This document shows, piece after piece, positions 15,324-24,607 of a stretch of 64,000 nucleotides of DNA (positions are counted from its first letter, which is position 1; every line of letters starts with the position of its first letter). The DNA is from UBA1433 sp964581565. Its GTDB lineage: Bacteria > Bacillota > Clostridia > Eubacteriales > UBA1433. Under the pieces are notes generated by a model. That model was not told the DNA's origin. It was given only the letters and a program-made list of their open reading frames with translations, and ran no database searches. Where the stretch lies: positions 1 through 64,000 of the forward strand of contig CAZOOZ010000009.1 in the NCBI GenBank assembly GCA_964581565.1. The letters run 5' to 3'. The position numbers and the translations under genes are program-made.

Positions 15324-17672
15324 TTATCCAAATACTATTTCAAATACTTCTTTGATGTCTTCGACCAAGTGTATTGTTAGTTTATCCAATATGCTTGCGG
15401 GTACATCTTCCAAATCTCGTTTGTTTTCTTTGGGAATCAACACATCCGTAATACCGGCTCTAGAAGCAGCAAGCAGTTTTTCTCTCAGCCCGCCTATTGG
15501 AAGCACATGTCCGCTTAAAGTGATTTCGCCTGTCATTGCAATACGCTCGCTGACACCTTTTCTTATAAAAGCTGACAGCATGGCGGTGCTGATAGCTATT
15601 CCCGCAGAAGGACCATCTTTCGGAATCGCTCCCTCGGGAAAATGCAAATGTACATCATGCTTTAATATGCTTTCATAATCAATATTAAATATTTCGGCAT
15701 TGGCTCGTATCAGGCTATGCGCAGCCTGCGCGGATTCCTTCATAACATCGCCGAGTTGACCCGTAAGCACGAGATTACCTTTTCCTTTCATGACAAGAGC
15801 TTCCACTTTTAAAGTATCACCGCCGTTTCTTGTCCATGCAAGCCCATTGACAATGCCTATATTTTTCTTGTCTGTCATGATATCATAGCGGTTTTTAGGT
15901 TTAGACAGATAATGTTCGAGGTTTTCTCTCGTTATAGTGACTGACTGCGCCTGATCCTCTAATATTTCTTTAGCAGTTTTTCTGCATATTTTGGCAATTT
16001 TTCTGTCAAGTTCACGAACACCGGATTCTGACGTGTAGTTGTTGATAATATCCGTTATAGCGTCATCTTCAATTAATAGCTGTACTTCTTTAAGACCATG
16101 CTGCTTTATTTGCTTGGGCAGCAAAAACTGCTTGGCTATATGATATTTTTCTTCTGCAATATAACCATCAACTTCAATAGTTTCCATTCTGTCCAGCAAA
16201 GGCTCGGGAATAGCGGAAAGTGAATTTGCTGTTGTGACAAACATAACGTTTGACAAATCAAAAGGCACTTCTAAGTAATTATCCGTGAAAGTTGAATTTT
16301 GCTCAGGATCCAATGCTTCAAGCAGAGCAGAGGCAGGGTCGCCCCTGAAATCTTTGGCTAATTTATCAATTTCGTCAAGCAAAAATAATGGATTGTTGGT
16401 CCCTGCTTGCTTGATTCCTGTAATAATTCTTCCTGGCATTGAGCCTATGTATGTGCGCCTGTGACCTCTTATTTCCGCCTCGTCCCGAAGGCCGCCCAGA
16501 CTCATTCGTATGTATTTTCTTCCTGTCGCATGTGCGATAGATTTTGCAATAGATGTTTTGCCGACTCCGGGAGGACCCACCAAACATAAAATGGGACTTT
16601 TAAGTGATTTGGCAAGTGTAATGACTGACAGATATTCAAGCACGCGTTCTTTGACTTTATCCATTGCATAATGATCTGATTGCAATATTTGTTTTGCTTC
16701 TTTTATATCTGTCATTTCAGGGGTAGAAGTGTTCCAGGGAAGCTCCAGAATGGTTTCGATATATGTTTGCACTACACCGGCTTCCGAAGAACCAAGCGGT
16801 ATCATTTCAAGACGTTTAATTTCTTTTTCAATTTTTTCGGCAGTTTCCTGACTTAAATTAAGTTCCTGCAATTTTTGTTTGTATTCTTCTGCTATATTGT
16901 CAGAGCTTCGTTCTCCCAGTTCTTCCTGCAATACCCTGATTTGCTCGCTAATAAATGCGGATTTTTGCATTTCATCCAAGTTTGATTTTACTTTGCGCAT
17001 GATTTTAAGCTCAAGATTAAGTAAATTAATCTCTTTAGATATTTTTTCATTTAAAACATCTAATCGTTTATTGACATTTTCTTCACCAAGTAAATATTGA
17101 GCATCTTCATCCTCAAAAGGAATATTGGCACAAATAACATCAATCAGCTCATGTGCGTTTTTAATGGTCTGCACTTTCAGCACGATTTCTTTTGATATAA
17201 GATTGCCTTTGATTTGTGCATATTCATGAAACAGTTTTTTGGCGATTCGCATGCTTACATCAGTTTCGGTCGTGTTTTCGTAATCGGTATTTATAGGGTT
17301 TGCTTCAACTACAAAATATGGGTCTGTTTGTACATACTTTTCAATACGTCCTCTGTCTGTGATGTCGACCATGACACGGACTAAATTTCCGTGTAACTTT
17401 CCCATTTGTTTGATTTTTGCATAAACGCCGTAAGGGCGAATATCTTTTTCCTCGGGCATTTCAACATCGCTTTCATATTGGGCGGAAAGAAACAATATGC
17501 GATCTCCTTCCATCGCATTCTCTAAAGCAAGTATCGATTTTGTTCGGGATATATCAAAATAAGCTTCCGTGCCCGGAAGAAAATTAATTCCGCGAATGCT
17601 AATCAATGGCAATTGATTATTTTTGTCTTCTATTTTTCTATCAAGATCTTTTTTTAATATGTTAATTTTCAC
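15324..17672 (-). CDS. lon: ATP-dependent protease Lon (LonA type)
   Basis: A 782-residue cytoplasmic AAA+ protease that degrades damaged and regulatory proteins. It has the N-terminal LON substrate-binding domain (LPLISIRGINFLPGTEAYFD), a coiled helical region, AAA+ Walker A GPPGVGKTS and Walker B LFLLDEIDK, and the C-terminal protease domain with PKDGPSAGIAI (catalytic Ser) and GGLREKLLAA (catalytic Lys). It starts at GTG with AAAGGA upstream. Confidence 0.95.
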   Translation of the reverse strand: MKINILKKDLDRKIEDKNNQLPLISIRGINFLPGTEAYFDISRTKSILALENAMEGDRILFLSAQYESDVEMPEEKDIRPYGVYAKIKQMGKLHGNLVRVMVDITDRGRIEKYVQTDPYFVVEANPINTDYENTTETDVSMRIAKKLFHEYAQIKGNLISKEIVLKVQTIKNAHELIDVICANIPFEDEDAQYLLGEENVNKRLDVLNEKISKEINLLNLELKIMRKVKSNLDEMQKSAFISEQIRVLQEELGERSSDNIAEEYKQKLQELNLSQETAEKIEKEIKRLEMIPLGSSEAGVVQTYIETILELPWNTSTPEMTDIKEAKQILQSDHYAMDKVKERVLEYLSVITLAKSLKSPILCLVGPPGVGKTSIAKSIAHATGRKYIRMSLGGLRDEAEIRGHRRTYIGSMPGRIITGIKQAGTNNPLFLLDEIDKLAKDFRGDPASALLEALDPEQNSTFTDNYLEVPFDLSNVMFVTTANSLSAIPEPLLDRMETIEVDGYIAEEKYHIAKQFLLPKQIKQHGLKEVQLLIEDDAITDIINNYTSESGVRELDRKIAKICRKTAKEILEDQAQSVTITRENLEHYLSKPKNRYDIMTDKKNIGIVNGLAWTRNGGDTLKVEALVMKGKGNLVLTGQLGDVMKESAQAAHSLIRANAEIFNIDYESILKHDVHLHFPEGAIPKDGPSAGIAISTAMLSAFIRKGVSERIAMTGEITLSGHVLPIGGLREKLLAASRAGITDVLIPKENKRDLEDVPASILDKLTIHLVEDIKEVFEIVFG

Positions 17673-17715
17673 TTAGTTCATCCTTTTAAATATAATTGGG
17701 TTATAGTTTTTTTAT

Positions 17716-17743
17716 ATTATAACATTAAGTCGTATTTTTACAA
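17716..17743 (-). promoter_or_regulatory. Sigma-A promoter of lon-engB
   Basis: On the minus strand, TTGTAA (17743-17738), a 16-bp spacer and an extended TGT-TATAAT (-10 at 17721-17716) lie upstream of lon. I see no CIRCE or CtsR box here. Confidence 0.6.
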
Positions 17744-17888
17744 TATACAAAAATTTAGCAATATTTTAAAGCAATTACGCATCATTTCCTTGATATAAGT
17801 AAATAACGAAGAAAAACCATTATATAAGCATTTATTTTAAAATTCAATATTATCATAGATTTATATCGTAAGAAATTTATAGTTTAAA

Positions 17889-17917
17889 TTGTGGAAGAGA
17901 GAATATTTTGATATAAT
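17889..17917 (+). promoter_or_regulatory. Sigma-A promoter of lepA-hemW
   Basis: TTGTGG (17889-17894), 17 bp, then consensus TATAAT (17912-17917), 40 bases before the lepA start. The divergent 284-base region thus holds promoters for both lon and lepA. Confidence 0.55.
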
Positions 17918-17956
17918 AAATCAAATATTTTCTATAATAATAAGTGGAGTTATTTT

Positions 17957-19762
17957 ATGGCCGACATTCAAAACAGAATCAGAAATTTTAGTATTATTGC
18001 CCATATAGATCATGGTAAAAGCACATTGGCCGACAGGCTTATTGAAGCAACCGGATTAATATCCCAAAGGGATATGGTAAATCAAATTTTGGACACCATG
18101 GAGCTTGAACGTGAGAGAGGAATCACTATCAAGCTTCAGACTGTACGGCTTACTTATCGTGCCAAAGATGGGTGTGAATATTATTTGAATTTAATTGATA
18201 CACCCGGACATGTGGATTTTACTTATGAAGTATCCCGTTCGTTGGCTGCTTGTGAGGGTGCTGTCCTCGTGGTTGATGCCTCACAAGGTGTTGAGGCACA
18301 AACGATGGCAAATGTATATTTGGCACTGGAAAATAATTTGGAGATTGTACCGGTTTTAAATAAAATTGATCTGCCCAGCGCGGAACCGGAAAGAGTATTA
18401 AAGGAAATCGAGGAAGTGATAGGCCTGGATACCGAGAATACGCCTTTGGTCAGCGCAAAAGAAGGTAAAAACATAGAAGATGTGCTTGAGGCGGTTGTGA
18501 CGCGTATTCCTGCCCCTAAAGGGGATGCGTCAAGCCCGTTGAAAGCACTTATTTTCGATTCATACTATGACAGTTACAGAGGCGTTATAGTATCTATTAG
18601 AGTTGTGGATGGGCAGGTAAAAGCCAAAGACAGAATAAAAATGATGGCAACGGGCAAATGTTTTGAAGTTGATGAAGTAGGTCTGTTTCTAAATGGACTG
18701 CATCCGACCAATACACTGTGTGCGGGCGAAGTTGGCTACCTGACGGCAAGCATCAAGAATATAGGAGATACTGCTGTAGGGGATACGGTTACGCATGAAA
18801 AAAATGCGGCGGTAACCCCATTGCCCGGATACAAAAAAGTAAACTCAATGGTTTACTGCGGCATTTATCCGATTGACGGTGCCCGTTATGATGATCTAAA
18901 AGATGCACTCGGCAAGCTGAATTTAAATGATGCATCACTTTTATACCAGCCCGAAACATCTGCAGTGCTTGGATTTGGATTCAGATGCGGATTTTTGGGA
19001 CTTTTGCATATGGAAATTATTCAGCAAAGGCTTGAGAGAGAATTTAAGCTCGATATTGTTGCTACGGTTCCAAGTGTTGTTTATCATGTGATTTTAACAG
19101 ACGGAACAATGATAGATGTCGATAATCCCACCAACATGCCTGCGGCTGTTCGGATTGATTACATGGAAGAGCCGATTGCCAGCGCCACAATGATGTTGCC
19201 GGTTGAATATGTCGGTTCAATTATGGAGCTATGCCAATCTCGGCGAGGTATTTATTTAGGCATGCATTATATGGATGAGACACGCGTCGTGCTTGATTAT
19301 GAGTTGCCCCTCAACGAAATCATATATGATTTTTTTGATGCCTTAAAATCTCGAACAAAAGGGTATGCGTCTTTAGATTATCAAATAAAAAATTATAGGA
19401 AAAGTGACCTTGTAAAGCTTGATATATTACTAAACGGTGAAATTGTAGATGCCCTTTCATTTATTGTGCATAAGGAAAAAGCATATGAGAGAGGAAGAAA
19501 GATTGCCGAAAAACTGAAAAATGAAATACCGCGTCAAATGTTTGAAATACCTATTCAGGCTGCAATCGGGGGGAAAATCATAGCACGCGAGACAGTGAAA
19601 GCCATGAGAAAAGATGTGTTGTCGAAGTGCTATGGCGGTGATATCAGCAGAAAAAGGAAACTTTTAGAAAAACAAAAAGAAGGTAAAAAGAAAATGCGAC
19701 AAATTGGAAAGGTTCAAGTGCCTCAGGAAGCTTTTTTGTCGGTTCTTAAATTAGACGAATGA
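17957..19762 (+). CDS. lepA: Elongation factor 4 (LepA), ribosome back-translocase
   Basis: This 601-residue translational GTPase acts on stalled or mistranslocated ribosomes. AHIDHGKST (G1), RERGIT (G2), DTPGHVDF (G3) and NKIDLP (G4) are present, followed by EF-G-like domains and the LepA-specific C-terminal domain ending KMRQIGKVQVPQEAFLSVL. GTGGAG at 17944-17949 is the ribosome binding site. The stop codon overlaps the hemW start (ATGA). Confidence 0.96.
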   Translation: MADIQNRIRNFSIIAHIDHGKSTLADRLIEATGLISQRDMVNQILDTMELERERGITIKLQTVRLTYRAKDGCEYYLNLIDTPGHVDFTYEVSRSLAACEGAVLVVDASQGVEAQTMANVYLALENNLEIVPVLNKIDLPSAEPERVLKEIEEVIGLDTENTPLVSAKEGKNIEDVLEAVVTRIPAPKGDASSPLKALIFDSYYDSYRGVIVSIRVVDGQVKAKDRIKMMATGKCFEVDEVGLFLNGLHPTNTLCAGEVGYLTASIKNIGDTAVGDTVTHEKNAAVTPLPGYKKVNSMVYCGIYPIDGARYDDLKDALGKLNLNDASLLYQPETSAVLGFGFRCGFLGLLHMEIIQQRLEREFKLDIVATVPSVVYHVILTDGTMIDVDNPTNMPAAVRIDYMEEPIASATMMLPVEYVGSIMELCQSRRGIYLGMHYMDETRVVLDYELPLNEIIYDFFDALKSRTKGYASLDYQIKNYRKSDLVKLDILLNGEIVDALSFIVHKEKAYERGRKIAEKLKNEIPRQMFEIPIQAAIGGKIIARETVKAMRKDVLSKCYGGDISRKRKLLEKQKEGKKKMRQIGKVQVPQEAFLSVLKLDE

Positions 19763-20907
19763 AAAAAATATCTCTTTATGTTCACATACCTTTTTGCAAA
19801 AAAAAATGTCTTTATTGCGACTTCGTATCTTTTGAGAATGATCACAAAAATATAGCTCCGTATTTTTCCGCTCTATATAAAGAAATTAAAGCATATAAAA
19901 CAATTCTTTATGAAGAATATACGATCGATACGGTATTTATCGGAGGCGGCACACCGAACTTTGTAGAAGTTGAATATATCGAAAAATTAATGAAAGTCAT
20001 CTTTGATACATTTGAAGTGGATGTGAATGCTGAAATAAGTATGGAAGTTAATCCTTGCTGCCGCAGCGGCAGAGAAGATTTTATAAGATATAAGAAAGCG
20101 GGTATTAACAGGCTCAGCATAGGGCTCCAATCGGCAAGTGACGATATGTTAAAACAAATAGGAAGGCAACATAGCTTGCTTGATTTTGAAAATACATTTC
20201 AGGCAGCGAGAGAGGCGGGGTTTGCGAATATCAACATTGATTTGATTTTTGGTTTTTATAATCAAGATATCAATGAATTTAGAGAGAGTGTCCGTTATGT
20301 TATTCAAACAGGCTGTGAACATGTGTCATGCTACTCGTTAAAGGTAGAAGAAGATACTCCGCTTTATGAACAATATATGGATGAAGGCATCGACATTGGA
20401 GATGCGGATTATGAAGATAGGCAAATGTATAGCCTTGCTTGCCAAATGCTGGAGCATTATGGATACAAGCAATATGAATTATCCAACTATGCGAAAGAAG
20501 GCTATGAATGCAGGCACAATTTAAATTACTGGGATACAAAAGAATATATCGGCTTTGGGCTTGCCGCACATTCTTATAAAGATAATGCCAGGTTTTATAA
20601 TACATCAGATATGGAAGAGTATCTGCAAGAAATTGACACAAACAACAGCGCGATTGAAGATATCGAACAACTTGATAAAGCAAAACAGGAAGAAGAATTT
20701 ATCATTATGGCACTTCGGAAAGCAGATGGCATTGAATATGGTGAATTCAAGAGGCGATTTGGGGAAGACTTTTTAATAAAATATAGTAAAGAAGTAAATT
20801 ATTTAAGCGAATCGGAGCTTTTGATAGTGGACAGCAGCAATGCATATTTAAGCGCAGAAGGAAAAAACTTTGCAAATATTACGATGATGGAATTTATTTC
20901 TAAATAA
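19759..20907 (+). CDS. hemW: Radical SAM protein HemW (heme chaperone; coproporphyrinogen III oxidase-like)
   Basis: A radical SAM protein of 382 residues with CxxxCxxC as C13-C17-C20 and GGGTPNF, the SAM-binding region. The HemW-specific HNxxYW motif appears as CRHNLNYWDTKEYIGFG, which marks HemW rather than HemN. HemW proteins bind heme and deliver it to acceptors. The lepA-hemW-hrcA order is standard in Firmicutes. Confidence 0.92.
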   Translation: MKKISLYVHIPFCKKKCLYCDFVSFENDHKNIAPYFSALYKEIKAYKTILYEEYTIDTVFIGGGTPNFVEVEYIEKLMKVIFDTFEVDVNAEISMEVNPCCRSGREDFIRYKKAGINRLSIGLQSASDDMLKQIGRQHSLLDFENTFQAAREAGFANINIDLIFGFYNQDINEFRESVRYVIQTGCEHVSCYSLKVEEDTPLYEQYMDEGIDIGDADYEDRQMYSLACQMLEHYGYKQYELSNYAKEGYECRHNLNYWDTKEYIGFGLAAHSYKDNARFYNTSDMEEYLQEIDTNNSAIEDIEQLDKAKQEEEFIIMALRKADGIEYGEFKRRFGEDFLIKYSKEVNYLSESELLIVDSSNAYLSAEGKNFANITMMEFISK

Positions 20908-20920
20908 TGTAAAAATATTA

Positions 20921-20949
20921 TTGACAAATTTTGTAATTGATGTTATGTT
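20921..20949 (+). promoter_or_regulatory. Sigma-A promoter of the hrcA operon
   Basis: Consensus TTGACA (20921-20926), 17 bp and TATGTT (20944-20949) lie just upstream of the CIRCE element. Start near 20956 would place the operator at the beginning of the transcript. Confidence 0.75.
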
Positions 20950-20958
20950 ATAATTGTG

Positions 20959-20985
20959 TTAGCACTCAAAGCAATAGAGTGCTAA
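20959..20985. promoter_or_regulatory. CIRCE operator (HrcA binding site)
   Basis: A perfect consensus CIRCE, TTAGCACTC-N9-GAGTGCTAA, lies 23 bases before the hrcA start codon. HrcA bound here represses the chaperone operon until heat or unfolded proteins titrate GroE away. Confidence 0.98.
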
Positions 20986-21008
20986 CAAAACTACAAGGGG
21001 TGAAGTAC

Positions 21009-22037
21009 ATGGCATTAGATGAAAGGAAACTAAAAATATTAGATGCTATTGTAAAAGAATATATAAAAACAGCAGAACCTGTGGGTTCTCGTACTTTGTC
21101 CAAAAATCCTACCATGAATATGAGCCCCGCTACAATCAGAAACGAAATGGCGGACTTGGAAGAAATGGGGTATTTGTTTCAGCCGCACACATCGGCAGGA
21201 AGAGTGCCGTCGGAAAAAGCTTACAGACTTTATGTAGATCAATTGATGAGAATTATTGATTTAGGTAATATTTTACAGGATGAAATAAAGTCGGCGTACA
21301 ATAGATATATTAATGAATTTTCAAAAATAATCGAATATACGGCGCAGCTTTTATCAAGCATTACAAACTATACGTCTTTTGGAATGACACCTCAGACAAA
21401 ATATTTGAATTGTAAATATATCAGGCTTATTCCGATTGATGAGAAAAGGATACTTATGGTTATCGTGACAAAAGAAAAAATTGTCAGAAACTATAATATT
21501 ACGCTTCAACATGATGCAACGGATGAGCAACTTGAAAAAATTAATAATGTTTTAAATATTTGTTTAAAAGATATCTCACTCAGTGAATTAAATAATCATA
21601 TTGTTGAAAAAATGGATTCACTGTCGCTTGAAGAAATAAAGCTTTTAGAAGAAATAATTCCGTTGCTGAGGGAAGTACTCATAGAGCAAGACATACAAAA
21701 AGTTTATGCAGACGGAATGGATAAGATATTCAACTTTCCTGAGTTTTTTGATATTGATCGGGCAAAACGTTTTATTGAAACTTTGAATCAACAAAATATC
21801 CTCGCCAACATATTAGAAGAAAATACAAAAGATTTAAATATTCAAATCGGTGAGGAAAATACTGTTCAGGCTTTTAAGGATTGCAGTTTGATTACTGCAA
21901 CTTATAAGATAAATGGAAAGCCGATAGGGACATTTGGAGTTGTGGGACCGACCAGAATGAATTATGACTATGTAGTATCGGTGCTAAACTTTTTAAGAGA
22001 GGAGCTGAATGCGCAAATTATTAAGAATATTATGTAA
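21009..22037 (+). CDS. hrcA: Heat-inducible transcription repressor HrcA
   Basis: The 342-residue HrcA repressor has an N-terminal winged helix (EPVGSRTLSKN, SPATIRNEMADLEEMGYLFQPHTSAGRVPS) and C-terminal GAF-like dimerization regions ending GVVGPTRMNYDYVV. ATG at 21009 is the start, with AAGGGGTGA at 20995-21003; an in-frame upstream extension would run through CIRCE and is rejected. It is the first gene of hrcA-grpE-dnaK-dnaJ and represses itself. Confidence 0.96.
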   Translation: MALDERKLKILDAIVKEYIKTAEPVGSRTLSKNPTMNMSPATIRNEMADLEEMGYLFQPHTSAGRVPSEKAYRLYVDQLMRIIDLGNILQDEIKSAYNRYINEFSKIIEYTAQLLSSITNYTSFGMTPQTKYLNCKYIRLIPIDEKRILMVIVTKEKIVRNYNITLQHDATDEQLEKINNVLNICLKDISLSELNNHIVEKMDSLSLEEIKLLEEIIPLLREVLIEQDIQKVYADGMDKIFNFPEFFDIDRAKRFIETLNQQNILANILEENTKDLNIQIGEENTVQAFKDCSLITATYKINGKPIGTFGVVGPTRMNYDYVVSVLNFLREELNAQIIKNIM

Positions 22038-22055
22038 TAAGCGCATATGTGTTAA

Positions 22056-22616
22056 ATGGAAAAAGGCGAAAATTATGAAAAAGAAATGCAATTAAATGAA
22101 AATGAATGCAACGAAGGCAATAAAGAAACAAGTAAATTGCATAAAAAAGAATCCAAAGTTAAAAAAGAAGATGAAAAACTTTTAAAAATTGAAAATGAAA
22201 AAAAAGAATTATATGATAAGTACTTACGACTAAGAGCGGATTTTGACAACTATAAAAAAAGGTCAGAAAAAGAAAAAAGTGATATTTACACAAGATCTTT
22301 AGAGGAAATTTTTGCAAAACTGTTACCTATCGTAGATAACTTTGAACGAGCACTGACAAGCGAAAACGAGCAGACCGGTGCGTTTGTTGAAGGAATGAGA
22401 ATGGTATATTCTCAACTTATGGAATTACTGAGTTCGGAAGGTCTTACGATAATTGAAGCAGAAAACAAAGCTTTTGACCCGCAATTCCATCATGCAGTTA
22501 TAACGGAGTGCAATGAAGAAAAAGATGATAACACAGTTCTTATGGTGCTTCAAAACGGGTACATGTTAAAAGACAGGATTATAAGACCCGCTATGGTTAA
22601 AGTAAACAAACTATAG
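22056..22616 (+). CDS. grpE: Nucleotide exchange factor GrpE
   Basis: A 186-residue cochaperone that releases ADP from DnaK. A charged, low-complexity N-terminus and a long helix (YDKYLRLRADFDNYKKRSEKEK) precede the beta-wing ending VLQNGYMLKDRIIRPAMVKV, the family signature. The start is uncertain: no strong ribosome binding site precedes ATG 22056, and an in-frame ATG at 22086 is an alternative. Confidence 0.93.
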   Translation: MEKGENYEKEMQLNENECNEGNKETSKLHKKESKVKKEDEKLLKIENEKKELYDKYLRLRADFDNYKKRSEKEKSDIYTRSLEEIFAKLLPIVDNFERALTSENEQTGAFVEGMRMVYSQLMELLSSEGLTIIEAENKAFDPQFHHAVITECNEEKDDNTVLMVLQNGYMLKDRIIRPAMVKVNKL

Positions 22617-22649
22617 ATAAAATCAGAAAATAGAAAAGGAGATTAAAAT

Positions 22650-24497
22650 ATGAGTAAAGAAAAAATAATAGGAATTGACTTAGGTACGACGAATTCATGT
22701 GTGGCAGTACTCGAAGGCGGCGAACCTGTAATTATACCAAATTCTGAAGGAGCAAGGACAACCCCATCTGTTGTCGCTTTTACAAAGAATGGCGAAAGAC
22801 TGGTTGGGCAAACAGCAAGGCGTCAGGCAGTTACAAATCCTGACAGGACCATTGTTTCCATCAAAAGACATATGGGCAGTGACTATACGGTAAAGATTGA
22901 TAACAAATCATATACACCGCAAGAAATTTCCGCAATGATATTACAAAAACTAAAAGTAGATGCAGAAAGCTATTTAGGTGAAAAAGTAACGAAAGCCGTT
23001 ATTACAGTACCGGCATATTTTTCCGATAGTCAAAGGCAAGCAACAAAAGATGCCGGCAAAATCGCAGGGCTTGAAGTACTGAGAATTATTAACGAACCCA
23101 CTGCGGCTGCATTAGCTTATGGGCTTGAGCGCGAAGGTAACCAGAAAATTATGGTATATGATTTGGGTGGCGGCACATTCGACGTAAGCATATTGGAGCT
23201 TGGAGACGGCGTGTTTGAAGTTTTGGCGACAAACGGTAACAACAGACTAGGCGGCGATGATTTCGATGAAAGATTAATCAACTATATGGCAGAAGAATTC
23301 AAAAAAGAAAACAGCATTGACTTGAGAAGCGATAAAATGGCACTTCAAAGATTGAAGGAAGCAGCTGAAAAAGCAAAAATAGAACTCTCATCCATCACAA
23401 CAGCAAACGTGAATCTGCCGTTTATTACAGCAACCGCAGAAGGCCCGAGACACTTGGACATGACAATTTCAAGAGCAAAATTTGAAGAACTGACACATGA
23501 TTTGGTTGATAAAACAGTGCAGCCAGTAAAATTGGCAATTGAAGATGCGGGATTAAAAACATCGGAAATAGATAAAGTTATCTTAGTCGGTGGATCGACG
23601 AGAATACCTGCCGTTCAAGAAGCCGTAAAACGTATTACGGGTAAAGATGCCTATAAAGGCATCAATCCTGATGAATGCGTTGCTTTGGGGGCGGCAATCC
23701 AAGGCGGGGTTTTAGCTGGGGATGTAACGGATGTTTTACTGTTAGATGTAACACCGCTTTCACTTGGAATTGAAACGTTGGGTGGTGTATTTACAAAGCT
23801 AATCGAGAGAAATACAACAATACCAACAAAGAAAAGCCAAGTATTCTCAACTGCGGCAGACAGTCAGACAGCCGTTGATATCCATGTGCTCCAAGGTGAG
23901 CGAAGTATGGCCGGTGCCAATAAGACCCTGGGTCGTTTCCAACTGACGGGTATCCCTCCGGCTCCGAGAGGCGTGCCACAAATTGAAGTTACGTTTGACA
24001 TTGATGCGAACGGCATAGTAAATGTTTCAGCAAAGGACCTCGGAACAGGCAAGAGTCAAAATGTAGTTATTCAATCAAGCTCGAATATGAGTAAAGAAGA
24101 AATAGATAAAGCGGTGAAAGAAGCAGAACGCTTTGCTGAAGACGATAAGAAAAAGCAAGAAGAAATTGACGTAAAAAATAATGCGGATTCAATAATTTAT
24201 CAAACAGAAAAAGCGTTGAAAGATCTTGCCGATAAAGTAAGCGAAAGCGAAAAACAATCTATTGAAGAAAAAATTGCGGCTCTGAAAAATATTATGGAGT
24301 CAAGTGATATAGAAGCAATTAAAAAAGCAACAGAAGAACTCAGTGAAGCTTTCTATCCAATTGCGCAAAAAATGTATCAGCAAACAGAACAGGCACAAGC
24401 AGGAGCGCAAGGAGCCGCAGATGAGGCTGACGCCGAAAAATCAGCTGATGACGATGTTGTCGATGCTGATTATGAAGTAGTCGATGATGACAAATAA
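22650..24497 (+). CDS. dnaK: Chaperone protein DnaK (Hsp70)
   Basis: A 615-residue Hsp70. It has IGIDLGTTNSCVAVLEGG at the start, the phosphate-2 loop VYDLGGGTFDVSIL, the adenosine motif VILVGGSTRIPAVQ, the linker DVLLLDVTPLSLGIETLGG and a helical lid ending in an acidic tail with DADYEVVDDDK. It works with GrpE and DnaJ encoded on either side in this CIRCE-controlled operon. Confidence 0.98.
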   Translation: MSKEKIIGIDLGTTNSCVAVLEGGEPVIIPNSEGARTTPSVVAFTKNGERLVGQTARRQAVTNPDRTIVSIKRHMGSDYTVKIDNKSYTPQEISAMILQKLKVDAESYLGEKVTKAVITVPAYFSDSQRQATKDAGKIAGLEVLRIINEPTAAALAYGLEREGNQKIMVYDLGGGTFDVSILELGDGVFEVLATNGNNRLGGDDFDERLINYMAEEFKKENSIDLRSDKMALQRLKEAAEKAKIELSSITTANVNLPFITATAEGPRHLDMTISRAKFEELTHDLVDKTVQPVKLAIEDAGLKTSEIDKVILVGGSTRIPAVQEAVKRITGKDAYKGINPDECVALGAAIQGGVLAGDVTDVLLLDVTPLSLGIETLGGVFTKLIERNTTIPTKKSQVFSTAADSQTAVDIHVLQGERSMAGANKTLGRFQLTGIPPAPRGVPQIEVTFDIDANGIVNVSAKDLGTGKSQNVVIQSSSNMSKEEIDKAVKEAERFAEDDKKKQEEIDVKNNADSIIYQTEKALKDLADKVSESEKQSIEEKIAALKNIMESSDIEAIKKATEELSEAFYPIAQKMYQQTEQAQAGAQGAADEADAEKSADDDVVDADYEVVDDDK

Positions 24498-24514
24498 ATT
24501 TTTCTCTATAAAAA

Positions 24515-24551
24515 GCAAAATAGAAAGCCTTTAAAAAGGCTTTCTATTTGC
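24515..24551 (+). terminator. Strong hairpin between dnaK and dnaJ
   Basis: A stem of about 13 bp (AATAGAAAGCC / GGCTTTCTATT and flanks) lies in the 110-base dnaK-dnaJ gap. It has no clean T tract after it, so it may be a partial terminator or a 3'-stabilizing structure that lowers dnaJ output relative to dnaK. Confidence 0.55.
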
Positions 24552-24607
24552 AGTTTAATTTTAGAATTTATTTTAATTTTATATAGAAACATTCAAAGGA
24601 GGGCACG

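Noticed and set aside
20937..21008. Upstream extension of hrcA starting MMLCYNC
   Set aside because: It would translate through the promoter and CIRCE operator; ATG 21009 has the proper ribosome binding site and matches HrcA N-termini.
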